Below are positions 1-8,657 of a stretch of 64,000 bases of DNA, one piece after another. Where the stretch lies: assembly GCA_017524405.1 (NCBI GenBank), contig JAFWSJ010000002.1, positions 1 to 64,000 of the forward strand, given 5' to 3'. Both the position numbers and the translations under genes were made by a program. The first letter of the stretch is position 1. Each line of letters begins with the position of its first letter. The DNA comes from Candidatus Saccharimonadota bacterium (GTDB lineage Bacteria > Patescibacteriota > Saccharimonadia > Saccharimonadales > Saccharimonadaceae). The notes under the pieces were generated by a model. That model worked only from the letters and a program-made list of their open reading frames with translations, had not been told where the DNA came from and ran no database searches.

Positions 1-1225
1 ACGCACTCTTTAAATGAATGGCTGCTTCTAAGCCAACATCCTAGCTGTTTAAGAAATCTCACCTTGTTTCCCACTTAGTATTAATTAGGGACCTTAGACG
101 ATGGTCTGGGCTGTTTCCCTTTTGAGCGACGAGCTTAGCCCCGCCGTTCTGACTGCCGTGATTGCACACCTAGTATTCGTAGTTTGATAAGGATGGGTAC
201 CCTTGCGGGCCCCAGACCTTTTCAGAGCTCTACCCCTAGATGCTACTACACAACGCTAGCCCTAAAGCTATTTCGAGGAGAACCAGCTATCTCCGAGTTC
301 GATTGGCATTTCACCGCTAACCACAAGTCATCCAAGCACTTTACTGCGTACCCTGGTGCGGTCCTCCACTGCGTGTTACCGCAGCTTCAACCTGCTCATG
401 GTTAGGTCACCCGGTTTCGGGTCTAATACTGCTGACTTGTCGCCCTATTCAGGCTCGCTTTCACTGTGGCTCCATCATCTGACTTAGCCTCGCCGAAAAA
501 ATTAACTCGCTGGATCGTTCTACAAAAAGCACGCCGTCACCCTTGCGGGCTCCGACACGTTGTAGGCACTGAGTTTCAGGATCTATTTCACTCCCCTCCC
601 GGGGTTCTTTTCACCTTTCCATCACTGTACTAGTTCGCTATCGATCATTTGCAATATTTAGTCTTGGCAGGTGGTCCTGCCAGATTCAAACAGGGTTTCT
701 CGTGCCCCGTCCTACTTGTGAAAACACATATAAGTTCTAATAGTTGTTTTCGCATACTGGGCTTTCACCATCTTTGGCGCGCCATTCAAACGCTTCCGCT
801 AACAACTACGAATCTTACCCATTCAGTTAACGCTGATGGTTTTTATGCCGAACGGTCAAGCAAGCTCAACTGCTCAGCATAAAAATTGTGTAAACACGCA
901 ACACCCCTGATAACTCTGGTCGTTAAACCGTAAGGTTATCTTGAGGTTTAGACTATTCCAATTTCGCTCGCCACTACTTTCGGAATCATTGGTTATTTTC
1001 TTTTCCTCAACCTACTAAGATGATTCAGTTCGGCTGGTACCCGTCTCATTACCCTATGTGTTCAGGTAACGGCAATACAACATGACTTGTATTAGGTTTC
1101 CCCATTCGGAAATCTCCGGATCAAAGCTTGTTCTCAGCTACCCGAAGCTTATCGCAGAGTTCTACGTCCTTCATCGGTTGCAAATGTCAAGGCATCCACT
1201 ATCAGTGCCCTTATGTACCTTTTTA
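1..1225 (-). rRNA. rrl: 23S ribosomal RNA, 5' part (cut by window edge)
   Basis: Read on the minus strand this is the 5' third of 23S rRNA. The conserved stretches near the 5' end (GATGAAGGACGT, the CTGCGATAAGC region and the TTTCCGAATGGGGAAACC block) lie at about 1080-1190, and the conserved domain II blocks follow down to base 1. The gene continues past the left edge of the window. The 5' end at about 1225 is estimated from family homology. I see no intron-like ORF or obvious large insertion in the visible part. No 16S gene or spacer tRNA lies upstream; the next gene is an aminopeptidase. ORFs on either strand here are chance frames within rRNA. Confidence 0.95.
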
Positions 1226-1436
1226 TGCATTGACTTAACTAGTAATTGAAGTTCAATCACTATTACCGTCAATTAAATTTCCTATTGTTGTCTAATTCCA
1301 AATTGTTAAAAGATAAATTTTTAAGACGAAAGAAAACAAGCTGATTTCGTAGAAATTATAGTTTGTTTCCTCGCAGTATTTATCAAACTATGTTCAGTGG
1401 TTCGTCAAAATCGAACTTGAATCAAAAACTGTATCT
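1226..1436 (-). other. 23S rRNA leader region
   Basis: About 200 A+T-rich nucleotides lie between the predicted 23S transcription start and the mature 5' end. The part next to the gene contains ATTGAC and GTCAAT elements that could form part of a processing stem with the 3' flank, which is outside the window. No ORF or tRNA is present. Confidence 0.5.
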
Positions 1437-1465
1437 ATATTAGCGCAAAAAACCGTCTAATGCAA
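1437..1465 (-). promoter_or_regulatory. Promoter of the 23S rRNA gene
   Basis: On the minus strand TTGCAT (1465-1460) and TAATAT (1442-1437) are separated by exactly 17 nt. This is a good sigma-70-type promoter placed about 200 nt before the 23S gene, and shows that 23S can be transcribed without a 16S gene upstream. The stretch 1466-1531 is only T-rich sequence beyond the aminopeptidase stop codon. Confidence 0.7.
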
Positions 1466-1531
1466 GTACTTTTTTGTAGATTTTTGGACTTTTTTCGACT
1501 TTTTTGGCATTTTTGGGACCAAAAGGCGTTT

Positions 1532-3901
1532 TTATCCTAAATATTTATATATTTCATCCTTATCGGATGCGATGAGTTTGAGGCGAGCGTCGATTTCAGC
1601 GAAGGCAATGGCGATGTCGCGCGCGAGGATCTTCTCCTTGCGATGAGGCTCAAAGAAGTCGCGGAACATCTTAGCCTCTTCGTCGGTCTGGGCGTAATAG
1701 GCCATATAACGCGGATAATCCGGAATGGTCTTGTCGCCCTCCTCCTGGTAGAGCCAGTCCCAGTTATCAAAAGCCCACTGGAAGGCTTCGTCGCGAATCG
1801 TGTAGTTACGGAGCAAACGGAGATAGAACAGATGGCGATCCTGCGGGCGGACCGTGCCGTCCTTGAGCTTCTCAAGATAGCTAAAGGCCGTATCGTGGTC
1901 GCGCACTGCCGTTAGGGCGTCCATTAGGTCGCGCTTCAAGGCAGAATCTGGAGTCATATAATAGACACCAAAGTATTTCATCGAAAGTTCTGGGTGCTTG
2001 CGGACTAGGGTCGAAGCAACAATCCAGCGTAGGTTCTGATCGACTTTCTCGATATAGACCTTGTTGTAGCGTTCGTCGACGGCATCAATATAGTCCTCGT
2101 CAGCAGCGTAGTGCATGAGCGACATAATAATCGGGCGGAGCTTCGTGTCATCAATCGGCTCACCGGCGCGCTCACGAATACCGAGGCGCTCGTAGTTCGA
2201 AACAGCAATATCGCGGACAAACTTCATGAAACGATGCTTTTCGACGCTCTTCGGGCGGAAGAATACCTTAAGATCGGCCACGACAGCAGACATGAGTTCC
2301 CAGATAATCGGGTCAGTTTCATTCGCGAACGCCTGAAGAAGCGGCAAAAGTGAGACGCTCTTCACGCGCTTAGTCTTCGCGAGGAGACGACGGTCGATGA
2401 GGAGACGCATCTTCTGCTCGCGGCTGAGCTTATCGAGATTTGCGAGTTTCTCGGCGAGTTCTTCGTCGGACAGATTAATAATATAGTGGCCAGTAAGGTC
2501 ATCGCGGAGGTTGCCGATTGGGTATTTTTCATCGCCAGTGCGGCCAGTCAGGAGGAAACGCTCCTGCTTCCCGTCCGTAATGACCGGATAGCCAGATTGG
2601 ACGAGCCACGGCGTCATGAAACGGCGAACGTCAAACTGCGCGTACGGACTTAGCGCCTCCCAGAGGTCATTCGCCTTGGTGTTGCCATATTTATGCTTCT
2701 TAAAGTAATCAGCGAGGCCGCGGAAGAAGTTTTTCTCGCCCATCAGGCGCATCAGCATCATGAGAAGACGCGAGCCTTTACCGTAGACAATGGCGCCGTC
2801 GAAGAGATTCGAGATATCCTCGACGTTCTGGACCTGGACTTTCACTGGCTGGACGCCCGGCAAGCAGTCGCGCTGGAAGGCGCCAAGAATTGCGCTCGTA
2901 TAGAAGTCGTCCCAGGCAGAAAGCTCCGGACGAACCTTATCGGTCGAATAGACTTCCATCATATTTGCAAAAGATTCATTGAGCCAGAGGTCATCCCACC
3001 ATTCCATGGTAACAAGATCACCAAACCACATGTGCGACAGCTCGTGAGCAATCACGATAGCAACATATTGGCGGTGGTCGAAGGAAGATTTCTCGTTCGC
3101 GAGCATCGCAATCTCACGAAAAGTGACGAGACCCCAGTTTTCCATCGCGCCAGCTTCGAAATCTGGTACCGCAAGGAGATCCATTTTCGGAAGCGGGAAC
3201 GGCGTCTTGAAACAATCGTCATAGAAATCCAATACATCGGCGGCGAATTCGGCAGAATACTTCAAGTCTTCAACCTTCTGGTGGAGGCAGGCGTAAGAGG
3301 TAATTTTCACGCCATGCTTGGATTTGGTCTCATATTTTACGAAGTCACCAACCGCGAAGGCCAGGAGATAAGTCGACATCTTCGGAGTATCCTCGAAGAC
3401 GACGGTTTTCGACTCGGCGTCGGTCTTTTCGGACACAACCGGCATGTTCGCGATAATCGTATCAGTCGGCGTACCAGAGGTAATCGTGAGGCCAAACACC
3501 GCTTTGGCGGCTGGCTCATCGACACATGGGAAACATTCGCGCGCATAGTGCGATTCGAACTGAGTCGTAACGAGGCGGCGGGCTTTGCCCTTATACTCGT
3601 AGGTCGAGAGATAAACACCCTGCATATCGCCCTCAATTGGCGCAAAATAGACAAATTCTAGAGTATGCGGGCCTTTTTTGACGCCTTCAATGATAACGGC
3701 GCCCTTTTCACGGCGATAATCATGCTCTTCGCCGTCGAGTTTGAGACTTTTGATTGCGAGTTTTTCGACATGGAACTTAATCGTGGTCGCCTTTGCCTCG
3801 CCTTCCACCTTCGCTACGGCGTTAATATCGGTTTTTTCTGGGCTAATATTTAGGTTTAAATCGTAGCGGCTTGGGGCAAAGTAATCAAAAAATCTCTCCA
3901 T
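1532..3901 (-). CDS. pepN: M1 family zinc aminopeptidase
   Basis: A 789-residue cytoplasmic aminopeptidase that removes N-terminal amino acids from peptides. The substrate-gripping GAMEN motif is at residues 251-255, the zinc ligands HELSH at 286-290, and the third ligand Glu in WLNESFA at 309. The gluzincin core is followed by a C-terminal helical ERAP1-like domain, and the length is typical of the family. The start is well supported: a TAAAAT box lies 6 nt upstream of the ATG, so the mRNA is probably leaderless and no Shine-Dalgarno sequence is present. The gene follows ackA in the same direction but has its own promoter. In a peptide-scavenging CPR cell it would supply amino acids. Family assignment is firm; substrate range is not readable. 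Confidence 0.95.
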   Translation of the reverse strand: MERFFDYFAPSRYDLNLNISPEKTDINAVAKVEGEAKATTIKFHVEKLAIKSLKLDGEEHDYRREKGAVIIEGVKKGPHTLEFVYFAPIEGDMQGVYLSTYEYKGKARRLVTTQFESHYARECFPCVDEPAAKAVFGLTITSGTPTDTIIANMPVVSEKTDAESKTVVFEDTPKMSTYLLAFAVGDFVKYETKSKHGVKITSYACLHQKVEDLKYSAEFAADVLDFYDDCFKTPFPLPKMDLLAVPDFEAGAMENWGLVTFREIAMLANEKSSFDHRQYVAIVIAHELSHMWFGDLVTMEWWDDLWLNESFANMMEVYSTDKVRPELSAWDDFYTSAILGAFQRDCLPGVQPVKVQVQNVEDISNLFDGAIVYGKGSRLLMMLMRLMGEKNFFRGLADYFKKHKYGNTKANDLWEALSPYAQFDVRRFMTPWLVQSGYPVITDGKQERFLLTGRTGDEKYPIGNLRDDLTGHYIINLSDEELAEKLANLDKLSREQKMRLLIDRRLLAKTKRVKSVSLLPLLQAFANETDPIIWELMSAVVADLKVFFRPKSVEKHRFMKFVRDIAVSNYERLGIRERAGEPIDDTKLRPIIMSLMHYAADEDYIDAVDERYNKVYIEKVDQNLRWIVASTLVRKHPELSMKYFGVYYMTPDSALKRDLMDALTAVRDHDTAFSYLEKLKDGTVRPQDRHLFYLRLLRNYTIRDEAFQWAFDNWDWLYQEEGDKTIPDYPRYMAYYAQTDEEAKMFRDFFEPHRKEKILARDIAIAFAEIDARLKLIASDKDEIYKYLG

Positions 3902-3941
3902 ACCTTAATTTTAGCATGGAGAGAAGTTTTTCGCTTGTGCT

Positions 3942-5132
3942 TTATTCTTCGTTTAGGAAGGCCTGAGCGCGGTAGATCATCTGATCGGTTTCGTCAGTAA
4001 AGATGATGTAGATAGGTTTGCTATCAGCGGTCGAGATGAGCGCATGGCGTCCTTCGAAGACTGGGTTCAGGTTCTTTTCTTCGTCGAGCTTGAAGCCAAG
4101 GTAGCCCATCTTCTGGGTGACGAAGCGGCGGATTTCATCCGAGCGCTCGCCGATGGTACCAGCGAAGACCAAGGCATCACAGCCACCGAGGCTAGCAGCC
4201 ATCTGACCAACATAGCTCTGAATACGATAAACGAAGATGGAATGCGCCATCGTTGCGCGGAGGTCGCCCTCGTCGCGCTTCTGGATAATCTCGCGCATAT
4301 CGTCGGTGCAGCCGGAAAGACCGAGGAGGCCACACTTCTTGTTAAGGTAAAGAAGGAATTCTTCGTCGCTTTCGATCTTCAAGGCCTTCTTGAGGCCGAG
4401 TGCAGCGGCGACATCAATCGTACCAACACGGGTGGACATAGCGAGGCCTTCGAGTGGGGTGTAGCCCATCGAGTTGTCCATCGCCTTGCCATTATAAATA
4501 GCGGAAACGGACGAACCGGAACCGAGGTGCATCGCCACGAGCTTCTCTGGAAGAATGCCCTGCTCCTTCATGTAGCGGGAGATGAAGGCATAAGAGAGGC
4601 CATGGAAGCCATAGCGCTTGATTTCGGTCTGGTCAGCAAGCTCCATATCGAAGCTGTAATACTTCATCGTATCTGGCTTTTCCCAGTGGAAAGCGGAGTC
4701 GGAAACGGAGATAATCTTCACGCCCTTGAAGGATTCGCGGATGCCGCGGATTTCGTTCGCGGTGGTTGGAACGTGAACCGGATTGCGCTTCTCGGCAATC
4801 TTGAGGTTCTTCATGTATTCCTCGTCAACAATGTGGTCCTTCGTGAAGTAATCGCCAGGGGCGACGATGCGAACAACCACAGCGGCAAGCTTGTGCTGCT
4901 CAGTAGTATATTCCTCTTCCTTGAGGATGCGAGGAACGTCAGCGATAGCCTCATTGAGGTCCTTGATCGCGGTCTTGATATCTTTTTTGTTACCTTTGGC
5001 GTCCTTAAGAGTGCAGACAACCTTCTTGCCCACATACTCGAAATGGAGCTGCGCTAAGAGTTCTTCGCCGTCGTAAAGCGCATATTTACGGCTGGCGCTG
5101 CCCGGGTTAGTAATTAAAATCAATTTGCTCAT
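3942..5132 (-). CDS. ackA: Acetate kinase
   Basis: A 396-residue ASKHA-fold kinase that converts acetyl-phosphate plus ADP to acetate plus ATP. Recognisable family blocks are NPGSAS at the N-terminus, the YGFHGLSYAF block with the transition-state His, HLGSGSSVSAI, DNSMGYTPLEGL followed by the conserved Arg in STRVG, and the C-terminal FAGTIGERS block. Some signatures diverge from textbook forms (STRVGTID instead of GTRSGDLD; TIGER instead of GIGEN). The start chosen is MSKLILITNPGS, not the longer frame, because TATAAT (5145-5140) sits 7 nt before this ATG, giving a leaderless mRNA. With the phosphoketolase at 15.3-17.4 kb and Pta at 29.5 kb it forms the acetate and ATP branch. Confidence 0.93.
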   Translation of the reverse strand: MSKLILITNPGSASRKYALYDGEELLAQLHFEYVGKKVVCTLKDAKGNKKDIKTAIKDLNEAIADVPRILKEEEYTTEQHKLAAVVVRIVAPGDYFTKDHIVDEEYMKNLKIAEKRNPVHVPTTANEIRGIRESFKGVKIISVSDSAFHWEKPDTMKYYSFDMELADQTEIKRYGFHGLSYAFISRYMKEQGILPEKLVAMHLGSGSSVSAIYNGKAMDNSMGYTPLEGLAMSTRVGTIDVAAALGLKKALKIESDEEFLLYLNKKCGLLGLSGCTDDMREIIQKRDEGDLRATMAHSIFVYRIQSYVGQMAASLGGCDALVFAGTIGERSDEIRRFVTQKMGYLGFKLDEEKNLNPVFEGRHALISTADSKPIYIIFTDETDQMIYRAQAFLNEE

Positions 5133-5154
5133 AAAGTACATTATACCACCTCTT

Positions 5155-5280
5155 TTAGCGGATGCCGCTTTACTCCTGGGAGGCACAGCGTCCAGCTAGC
5201 CCGTCTTTACGGGTAGCTGGCGCTTCGTACTCGGCAGCAGCCTCCGTAAGTCCTCCCAAGAGCAAAGCGGCGCCCGCTAA
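5155..5280. repeat. 126-bp nested palindrome with stacked hairpins
   Basis: Outer arms TTAGCGG/CCGCTAA (5155-5161 with 5274-5280), then GCCGCTTT/AAAGCGGC (5164-5171 with 5264-5271), CTC/GAG, then TGGGAGG/CCTCCCA (5177-5183 with 5252-5258) give about 25 paired bases. Inside is a second near-perfect hairpin, AGCG-CCAGCTA-CCCGT pairing with ACGGG-TAGCTGG-CGCT (5187-5224), with a CTTT loop. It fills the gap between the divergent ackA and 5356 promoters and overlaps where the ackA -35 box should be. It could be a REP or MITE-like repeat, a cruciform or a regulatory RNA; there is no second copy in this window. Confidence 0.7.
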
Positions 5281-5292
5281 CAGGGGTGGATA

Positions 5293-5321
5293 TTGACTTT
5301 TCGGGCAAAGTGTGATATAAT
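5293..5321 (+). promoter_or_regulatory. Promoter of the gene at 5356
   Basis: TTGACT (5293-5298) and TATAAT (5316-5321) with a 17-nt spacer. It belongs to the TTGACTTTT-type promoters found repeatedly in this window before small unknown genes and the RNA units. Confidence 0.8.
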
Positions 5322-5355
5322 AGATAAATCTTATCGAAAGGGGGAAGAGTTCTTT

Positions 5356-5829
5356 ATGACAAAAGGACGAATCAAACCGTATCCCGAGATTTGGGAGGAA
5401 TACAAGAAGGTTTTTGACACTATTAGCGCGGCACAGAAAAAGTGGCCCGCCGCTAAACCGTGGCAAGAAGACAGCCCGAGGCGCAGGACAGCGGAGGAAG
5501 ATGAGCTCGTTGTAGCTTACAAGAGCATCATTTCTTTCATGCGTAAGTCGAACAAGCGCCTCAAGTATGCTACCGACTGGGAGATCTGGCGCCCAAGCTT
5601 CAACTACGCGTTCGATCTTGCGAATAGGCTTGATATTAACTATAAAATCTGGAGCGAACTCTGCTGGGAAGAGAAAGAATTCCTCGAAAGTTTTTCCAAG
5701 ATTATTAGTTACTTAGAGCAGAAGATTGGCGCAGAATACGACAGCGATTTCAATCTGTCGGCCAGACAGCTTCGTTGCGTCCTGGATTGTATGAGAAGGG
5801 GCCGCGCCACTCCGCACTGCCCTCGCTAA
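5356..5829 (+). CDS. Hypothetical protein, 157 residues
   Basis: A small soluble protein that I do not recognise. It is rich in Trp, Lys and Glu in its first half and is predicted mostly helical (KSIISFMRKSNKRL; WEEKEFLESFSKIISYLEQ). No signal peptide, membrane segment or Cys motif is seen. The ATG at 5356 is chosen over an upstream in-frame ATG at 5293 because that one lies inside the -35 box, while 5356 is preceded by a purine-rich AAAGGGGGAAG ribosome site. The gene has its own strong promoter and a bidirectional terminator behind it, so it is a monocistronic unit. Function unknown. Confidence 0.75.
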   Translation: MTKGRIKPYPEIWEEYKKVFDTISAAQKKWPAAKPWQEDSPRRRTAEEDELVVAYKSIISFMRKSNKRLKYATDWEIWRPSFNYAFDLANRLDINYKIWSELCWEEKEFLESFSKIISYLEQKIGAEYDSDFNLSARQLRCVLDCMRRGRATPHCPR

Positions 5830-5836
5830 AAAACTC

Positions 5837-5864
5837 AAAGCTCCGCTAGAAATAGCGGAGCTTT
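5837..5864. terminator. Bidirectional terminator
   Basis: A 12-bp perfect stem, AAAGCTCCGCTA/TAGCGGAGCTTT, with a GAAA loop lies between the convergent genes ending at 5829 and 5867. A or T runs flank both sides, so it can serve both strands. Confidence 0.85.
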
Positions 5865-5866
5865 AA

Positions 5867-6403
5867 TTATTGATTGTCGAGGTATTCGAAGAGAATCTCA
5901 AACTCGGCCTCGTGGCGGACGAGCTCCGGGTCGTTATTCTCGATCATCTCTTTGAGCTTCACGAACGGCACATAGAAGACCTCGGCGACTTCCTCTTCCT
6001 GGAAAGTCATGTCCTCCGGCCCCTTATCGGTGCGAAGGATGAAAATATCGTTGAATTCGTTATTGATGAAGTCCGGGCGCGGACGAGCGTTCTGGGTGAC
6101 CTGGCCAATCAATTCAAAATCGCTAGGATTAGAATCGAGTCCGAGCTCTTCTTTTAGCTCGCGCATGGCGCCAGTAACCGCGTCCTCGCCGGCATCCAAA
6201 TGCCCTGCACAAGAAATATCTAACATGTTTGGATAGCTATCCTTCTGGGGAGCGCGTCTCTGGAGCAAAATCTCGCCACCACGGATAATCCAGACATGGA
6301 CCGATTTATGCCAATCGCCATCGCGATGAACCGCGTTGCGCGATTTCGTGATGCCGGTTTTGTTGCCATTTTCGTCTAAGACGTCAAAATATTCTTCATT
6401 CAT
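5867..6403 (-). CDS. NUDIX hydrolase, isopentenyl-diphosphate-isomerase-like
   Basis: A 178-residue NUDIX protein with a complete box: Gly at the start of GHLDAGED, then REL and EELGL (pattern G-x5-E-x7-RE-L-x-EE-x-G-L). The N-terminal EYFDVLDENGNKTG and the HKSVHVWI segments are typical of the YfcD/Idi-like subfamily, which includes type-1 isopentenyl-diphosphate isomerases and diphosphohydrolases. Whether it isomerises or hydrolyses cannot be decided from sequence. The start is MNEEYFDVL at 6403, since TATAAT sits 7 nt upstream and makes the mRNA leaderless; the longer frame would begin upstream of that promoter. It is divergent from the gene at 6534. Confidence 0.85.
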   Translation of the reverse strand: MNEEYFDVLDENGNKTGITKSRNAVHRDGDWHKSVHVWIIRGGEILLQRRAPQKDSYPNMLDISCAGHLDAGEDAVTGAMRELKEELGLDSNPSDFELIGQVTQNARPRPDFINNEFNDIFILRTDKGPEDMTFQEEEVAEVFYVPFVKLKEMIENNDPELVRHEAEFEILFEYLDNQ

Positions 6404-6438
6404 TAGTCTAATTATACCATACGCGACAGAGGTACGGA

Positions 6439-6467
6439 TTGACTTTTTCGGCAATCTGTGCTATAAT
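6439..6467 (+). promoter_or_regulatory. Promoter of the gene at 6534
   Basis: TTGACT (6439-6444) and TATAAT (6462-6467) with a 17-nt spacer, followed by a leader of about 60 nt with an AGGAGGTGA ribosome site (6519-6527). Confidence 0.8.
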
Positions 6468-6533
6468 ATAATTCTAGCCATTTGGCTTGTTGTTTTTTAG
6501 TTTTGTCAGAAAATTCCAGGAGGTGACAGAATA

Positions 6534-7211
6534 ATGGAATACGCGTTTCATAGGAAAGAGTTAGGCAACCTTGATCCGAAACTCGTCGAGATATTTGACG
6601 AGGTCGCAAGACAGACAATGCCCGCTTTTAGCATCAACACGAAACTTCGACCGATGCTTGCTTTTACGGTTAAGAAGACGGCATACCACGACGACGAAGC
6701 TCGAGGTTATGGATTCTTCGACGAGGTATATGGGGACAGTATCTTCTACGCCACGGATAGAGCTATCATCCCGAGTAAGCCCATTAACTACCTTGACCAG
6801 AATCTTAAAGGCACGAGACTGAATATCGTCATTGCTCGGGCACCAGCCTTTGATAGCAAAACGACGACATTTAAGGGCGAGTTTTACCATCTGTTTATTG
6901 AGTGTACAGAAACCACTGGACTCAAGAAACTCAAGGGCGGAAAATATGGCTACAAGATGAAGAGAACCAAAGTGTCAGAACAATACGAAGCGCTTTTCCT
7001 CGATCGCGTCAAGGATGCCCTGAAGACGAAATTGCTGCAGTCCAGCGATTATGTCATCGCCGAAGCAGGCCTGCATAAGTTCGAGCCGATGCGTTTTACT
7101 GAACTGATCAAATCTTTCTTCGGCTTTAGGAAGGCAATAATTACGCTCTGCAAGAATGTGAGTGAGAATGTGAGTAAAGAGTTAGGGCCAGTGATTGCCG
7201 AGACTGAATGA
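6534..7211 (+). CDS. Hypothetical protein, 225 residues
   Basis: An unrecognised soluble protein. The middle alternates beta-like segments (residues about 70-145, including RLNIVIARAPAF and FYHLFIECTETTGL) and is followed by a basic stretch KGGKYGYKMKRTK and a helical C-terminus. No signal peptide or convincing membrane segment. The ATG is set by a very strong AGGAGGTGA site 6 nt upstream. It has its own TTGACTTTTT promoter and a strong terminator, the same single-gene arrangement as the cassettes at 5356, 8744 and 9301, which suggests high expression. Function unknown; no conserved motif could be named. Confidence 0.8.
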   Translation: MEYAFHRKELGNLDPKLVEIFDEVARQTMPAFSINTKLRPMLAFTVKKTAYHDDEARGYGFFDEVYGDSIFYATDRAIIPSKPINYLDQNLKGTRLNIVIARAPAFDSKTTTFKGEFYHLFIECTETTGLKKLKGGKYGYKMKRTKVSEQYEALFLDRVKDALKTKLLQSSDYVIAEAGLHKFEPMRFTELIKSFFGFRKAIITLCKNVSENVSKELGPVIAETE

Positions 7212-7212
7212 C

Positions 7213-7260
7213 AGAACGCAAAAAGAGACCCCTTAAAGAGGTCTCTTTTTAATGCGTTCT
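7213..7260. terminator. Bidirectional terminator
   Basis: A long stem AGAACGCA...AAAAAGAGACC pairing with GGTCTCTTTTT...TGCGTTCT lies between the unknown gene ending at 7211 and tsf ending at 7263. It is symmetrical with T or A runs, so it should work on both strands. Confidence 0.85.
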
Positions 7261-7262
7261 AA

Positions 7263-7853
7263 TTACTCGACAACGCCGAGCTCGATGCGCTTGAACTGCT
7301 TGACGGTGATGTTTTCGCCGGTCTTTGCAATTGCTTCCTTGATGAACTGCTCAACAGTCTTCGAATCATCGAGAATGTATGGCTGGTTCATGAGGACCTT
7401 GTCGCTGAAGGCTTTCTTTGCCTGGCCTTCGAGAATCTGAGCTTTCATGTTCTCTGGGCCCTTAAAGTTAGCCTCGAGCTCCTTCATCTTTGCTTCCTTG
7501 ACGTCAGCTGGGATGTCAGCTTCGGAGACGTAAAGTGGGTTCATCGAAGCGATTTGCATCGCAATCTGATGAGCGAGAGTCTTGAATTCGTCGGTCTTGG
7601 CGACGAAGCTAGTCTCGCAGTTAACCTCAACGATAGCGCCGAGGCGGCCATCGTGGATGTAAGCGTCGATGATACCTTCGCGAGTTTCGCGGTCACCGCG
7701 CTTCTCTGCCTTGGTCAAACCTTTTTCGCGCATAGCCTTGAGAGCCTTGTCGAAATCGCCATCGGCTTCGACGAGCGCTTTCTTTGCATCAGTAAGACCC
7801 ACACCAGAGAGCTCTTTTAGTTTTTTGATTGATTCAATGCTGATTTCAGCCAT
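7263..7853 (-). CDS. tsf: Elongation factor Ts
   Basis: A 196-residue nucleotide-exchange factor for EF-Tu. The N-terminal UBA-like domain carries the family signature LRELSGVG-type block (LKELSGVGLTDAKKALVEA), followed by the EF-Tu-contacting segment with GAIVEVNCETSFVAKTDEF. It is shorter than the E. coli protein (283) but matches short-form EF-Ts of many bacteria. It follows rpsB by 19 nt in the standard rpsB-tsf operon and ends at a shared bidirectional terminator. Confidence 0.97.
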   Translation of the reverse strand: MAEISIESIKKLKELSGVGLTDAKKALVEADGDFDKALKAMREKGLTKAEKRGDRETREGIIDAYIHDGRLGAIVEVNCETSFVAKTDEFKTLAHQIAMQIASMNPLYVSEADIPADVKEAKMKELEANFKGPENMKAQILEGQAKKAFSDKVLMNQPYILDDSKTVEQFIKEAIAKTGENITVKQFKRIELGVVE

Positions 7854-7872
7854 TTTTAGCTCCTTTTACTAA

Positions 7873-8571
7873 TTATTTTGCAACCTTGGCCTTGCCTTCT
7901 TTGATGGCAGCGGCGAAGTAATCGAGAATAAGTTTGACGGACTTGATAGCGTCGTCGTTGGCTGGGATTGGGAATGCAACCTCGCTTGGATCCGTGTTAG
8001 TATCGCAGATTGCGAAAACAGGGATGTTAAGCGTGTTAGCTTCCTTAACAGCGTTCTTGTCCTGGATCATATCAGTGACGATGACAGCAACTGGCTGCTC
8101 GGCCATTTCCTTGATACCGCCATAGCGCTCGTTCAAGAGGTCGATTTCCTCCTGGAAACGCTGAACTTCGAGCTTGTTGTAGCGCTTCTCAAGTTCACCG
8201 GAAGCCATGCGGCGTTCGAGATCCTTGAGCTTGCGAATCTGCTTCGTGACAGTCTCGACGTTAGTAAGCATACCGCCTACCCAACGAACGGTGACATATG
8301 GCATATCGACAGACTCAGCAGCTTCCTTGACGGAATCCTTGAGCTGTTTCTTGGTGCCGACGAAGAGGATCTTCTTGCCCTTAGCTGCGAGCTTGGTGAG
8401 CTCTGGAAGAGCGACATCGAGAGCCTCGACGGTCTTTTCAAGGTTGATAATATGAGCGCCTTCGCGCTTGCTGTGGATGTACGGAGCCATCTTTGGGTGC
8501 CAGCGGCTGGTCTTGTGACCAAAATGTGCGCCAGCAGCAAGAAGCTCCTTGATATCTGCATTTACAGGCAT
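7873..8571 (-). CDS. rpsB: Ribosomal protein uS2
   Basis: A 232-residue 30S subunit protein. Typical blocks are LLAAGAHFGHKTSRWHPKMAPYI at the N-terminus, the KILFVGTKKQ block, PYVTVRWVGGMLTN and the C-terminal FAICDTNTDPSEVAFPIPANDDAIKS. The start is fixed by an AAAGGAG site and conservation. First gene of rpsB-tsf, with a leader of about 53 nt that contains a small hairpin next to the ribosome site. Confidence 0.98.
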   Translation of the reverse strand: MPVNADIKELLAAGAHFGHKTSRWHPKMAPYIHSKREGAHIINLEKTVEALDVALPELTKLAAKGKKILFVGTKKQLKDSVKEAAESVDMPYVTVRWVGGMLTNVETVTKQIRKLKDLERRMASGELEKRYNKLEVQRFQEEIDLLNERYGGIKEMAEQPVAVIVTDMIQDKNAVKEANTLNIPVFAICDTNTDPSEVAFPIPANDDAIKSVKLILDYFAAAIKEGKAKVAK

Positions 8572-8581
8572 CTTATACCTT

Positions 8582-8636
8582 CTCCTTTGCTACCTCTGGT
8601 AGCTGTTTCGTTAAATTTATTTACTCCGCTAGTATA
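8582..8636 (-). promoter_or_regulatory. rpsB promoter and leader hairpin
   Basis: On the minus strand a TATACT -10 box (8636-8631) is followed by a leader of about 53 nt. A perfect hairpin GCTACC-AGA-GGTAGC (8603-8589) ends next to the AAAGGAG ribosome site (8587-8582). This layout could allow S2-mediated control of its own operon, as known for rpsB in other bacteria, but the hairpin is not a recognised S2 motif. No convincing -35 box. Confidence 0.5.
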
Positions 8637-8657
8637 TCACACCTCGAGAAGGAATAC

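Noticed and set aside
184-882. Short plus-strand ORFs near the left edge
   Set aside because: They lie antisense within 23S rRNA and are chance frames.
5155-5280. Integron attC site
   Set aside because: The outer arms read TTAGCGG...CCGCTAA, whereas attC needs a left RYYYAAC and right GTTRRRY; no integrase or cassette array is present.
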